NCBI GenBank assembly: GCA_036397815.1
Contig: DASWIE010000030.1
Span: 1-64,000, forward strand
Direction: 5' to 3'
DNA length: 64,000 nucleotides
Origin: DASQFY01 sp036397815
GTDB taxonomy: Bacteria > Chloroflexota > Limnocylindria > QHBO01
Part shown: in pieces, positions 62,729 through 64,000 of the stretch
How the letters are laid out: the number at the start of each line of letters is the position of its first letter
Position numbering within the stretch: position 1 is the stretch's first letter
Position numbers and translations under genes: made by a program
The notes under the pieces: generated by a model
What the model saw: the letters and a program-made list of their open reading frames with translations, nothing else
Told to the model about the DNA's origin: nothing
The model's database searches: none

Positions 62729-64000
62729 ATGGCCGGAACCACCCGCAAGCGTGTAGCGAAGCCGAAGGCCGCCACGAAGCCCGCTGCATCCACGGCGGCC
62801 GCTGAGGCATCGGCTCCGCCAGTCGCCCCCACCGGCCAGCTAATCTACACCTTCGCGGAGGGCAACGCCCAGATGCGCGCGCTCCTGGGAGGAAAGGGCG
62901 CGGGCCTTGCCGAGATGACCAAGGCGGGCCTGCCGGTGCCTCCCGGCTTCACGATCACGACCGAGGCCTGCAACGCCTACTACGCCGCGGGCAAGGAGCT
63001 GCCGCCCGGCCTGTGGGACGACGTGCTGGCGCACATGGCGGAGCTGGAGCGGGAGACCGGCAAGGGCTTCGGTGACCCGAACAACCCGCTCCTCGTCAGC
63101 GTTCGTTCCGGGGCGGCGTTCTCGATGCCCGGCATGATGGACACGGTCCTCAACCTGGGACTCAACGAGCACACCGTGGCCGGCCTCATCGAGCTGACCG
63201 GCAACGAGCGCTTCGGCTATGACGCCTGGCGCCGCTTCATCGCCATGTTCGGGCGCATCGTGCTCGACATCCCGGCCAGCGAATTCGACGAGCCGTTCGA
63301 CGCGCTCAAGGAGCTGCGCGGCGCCAAGCTCGACACCGACGTGTCCGCGGAGGATCTGCGCGAGATCGCGGACACCTATCGGGAGGTCGTGCGCACGCAC
63401 ACCGGCGAGCATTTCCCGACGGATCCGTACAGGCAGCTGGAGCTGGCCACCCGCGCGGTCTTCGACAGCTGGTTCGGCAAGCGCGCCCACGACTACCGCG
63501 AGTTCAACAAGATCCCGCACGACCTGGGCACCGCGGTGAGCGTGGTGACCATGGTCTTCGGCAACATGGGGACCGATTCGGGGACCGGCGTCGCCTTCAC
63601 GCGCGACCCGAACACCGGGGCGAAGGAGCTGTACGGCGAGTACCTGACCAACGCCCAGGGCGAGGACGTGGTGGCCGGCATCCGGACGCCGGCCAAGATC
63701 AGCCACATGCGCGACGAGCTGCCGGAGGTCTACGGCGAGTTCACCGCCATCGCGGAGCGCCTGGAGCGGCATTACCGCGACGTGCAGGACCTGGAGTTCA
63801 CCATCGAGCGCGGCAAGCTGTACATGCTCCAGACCCGCTCAGCAAAGCGCACCGCGCCGGCCGCGGTGAAGATCGCGGTCGACATGGCCAACGAGGGCAT
63901 CCTGAGCAGGGAGGAGGCTCTGCAGCGGGTCGATCCCGCGCAGATCGTCCAGCTCCTGCTGCCGCGCTTCGACGAGGCGGCCAAAGCCAAGGTGCAGGAC
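62729..64000 (+). CDS. ppdK: Pyruvate, phosphate dikinase (N-terminal part, cut by window end)
   Basis: 424 codons of an open gene that runs off the window. After a Lys/Ala/Pro-rich leader of about 35 residues the ATP-grasp domain starts: IYTFAEGNAQMRALLGGKGAGLAEMTKAGLPVPPGF, VSVRSGAAFSMPGMMDTVLN and VVTMVFGNMGTDSGTGVAFTRDP, LYMLQTRSAKRT. It interconverts pyruvate + ATP + Pi and PEP + AMP + PPi. The phosphohistidine and PEP/pyruvate domains lie beyond 64000. The extra basic leader is longer than in most homologues. Confidence 0.95.
   Translation, partial: MAGTTRKRVAKPKAATKPAASTAAAEASAPPVAPTGQLIYTFAEGNAQMRALLGGKGAGLAEMTKAGLPVPPGFTITTEACNAYYAAGKELPPGLWDDVLAHMAELERETGKGFGDPNNPLLVSVRSGAAFSMPGMMDTVLNLGLNEHTVAGLIELTGNERFGYDAWRRFIAMFGRIVLDIPASEFDEPFDALKELRGAKLDTDVSAEDLREIADTYREVVRTHTGEHFPTDPYRQLELATRAVFDSWFGKRAHDYREFNKIPHDLGTAVSVVTMVFGNMGTDSGTGVAFTRDPNTGAKELYGEYLTNAQGEDVVAGIRTPAKISHMRDELPEVYGEFTAIAERLERHYRDVQDLEFTIERGKLYMLQTRSAKRTAPAAVKIAVDMANEGILSREEALQRVDPAQIVQLLLPRFDEAAKAKVQD

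Overview
The window is one dense, high-GC bacterial chromosome segment. Almost every gene is on the + strand and most neighbours overlap by 1-4 bases (ATGA/GTGA junctions) or sit within a few bases of each other. GTG starts are common, and TTG starts are read for rpsL, infA and rpsI. The gene order, an actinobacterial-style coiled-coil insertion in RpoC, and a MutL/GlmL-type ASKHA gene beside a DUF6754-like membrane gene suggest a member of Chloroflexota, possibly a Limnocylindria-like lineage. This placement is inference: there is no rRNA gene to confirm it.

Bases 1-34,451 hold the transcription and translation core. They run rpmG, tRNA-Trp, secE, nusG, rplK, rplA, an L10 leader, rplJ, rplL, rpoB and rpoC, then rpsL, rpsG, fusA and tuf fused directly to the S10, spc and alpha ribosomal clusters. 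That stretch includes secY, adk, map, infA, rpoA, rplQ and truA and ends with rplM and rpsI. Recognisable promoters stand before rpmG, rpoB, rpsL and infA. A 160-bp array of three hairpins with a 72-73 bp period lies just upstream of both the rpmG promoter and the rpsL promoter, and the two arrays share their design.

Bases 34,461-42,370 form a cell-envelope precursor operon: the diadenylate cyclase cdaA, its YbbR-domain regulator, glmM, glmS, acpS, a NAD(P)H-hydrate dehydratase and alanine racemase. glmU lies further on (53,930), so three UDP-GlcNAc genes are present.

Bases 42,416-49,029 are the least understood part: a divergent macro-domain protein, a small hypothetical protein, and a tightly coupled six-gene set. 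The set has three integral membrane proteins, a membrane-anchored protein with a probable extracytoplasmic alpha/beta domain, a tandem ASKHA ATPase of the MutL/GlmL type, and a soluble beta-rich partner. No glutamate mutase subunit gene is in the window. This is the best candidate for an undescribed system.

Bases 49,048-53,853 run tsaE, tsaB, rimI, tsaD, rsmA, ispE and ridA (tRNA t6A, protein and rRNA modification, isoprenoid synthesis). Then come glmU, a CNNM/CBS transporter, a lone minus-strand polyprenyl synthase, divergent recO, and glyS followed by a methyltransferase, a TPR protein, a small excisionase-type HTH protein and an AAC(2')-like acetyltransferase. The window ends inside ppdK (pyruvate phosphate dikinase).
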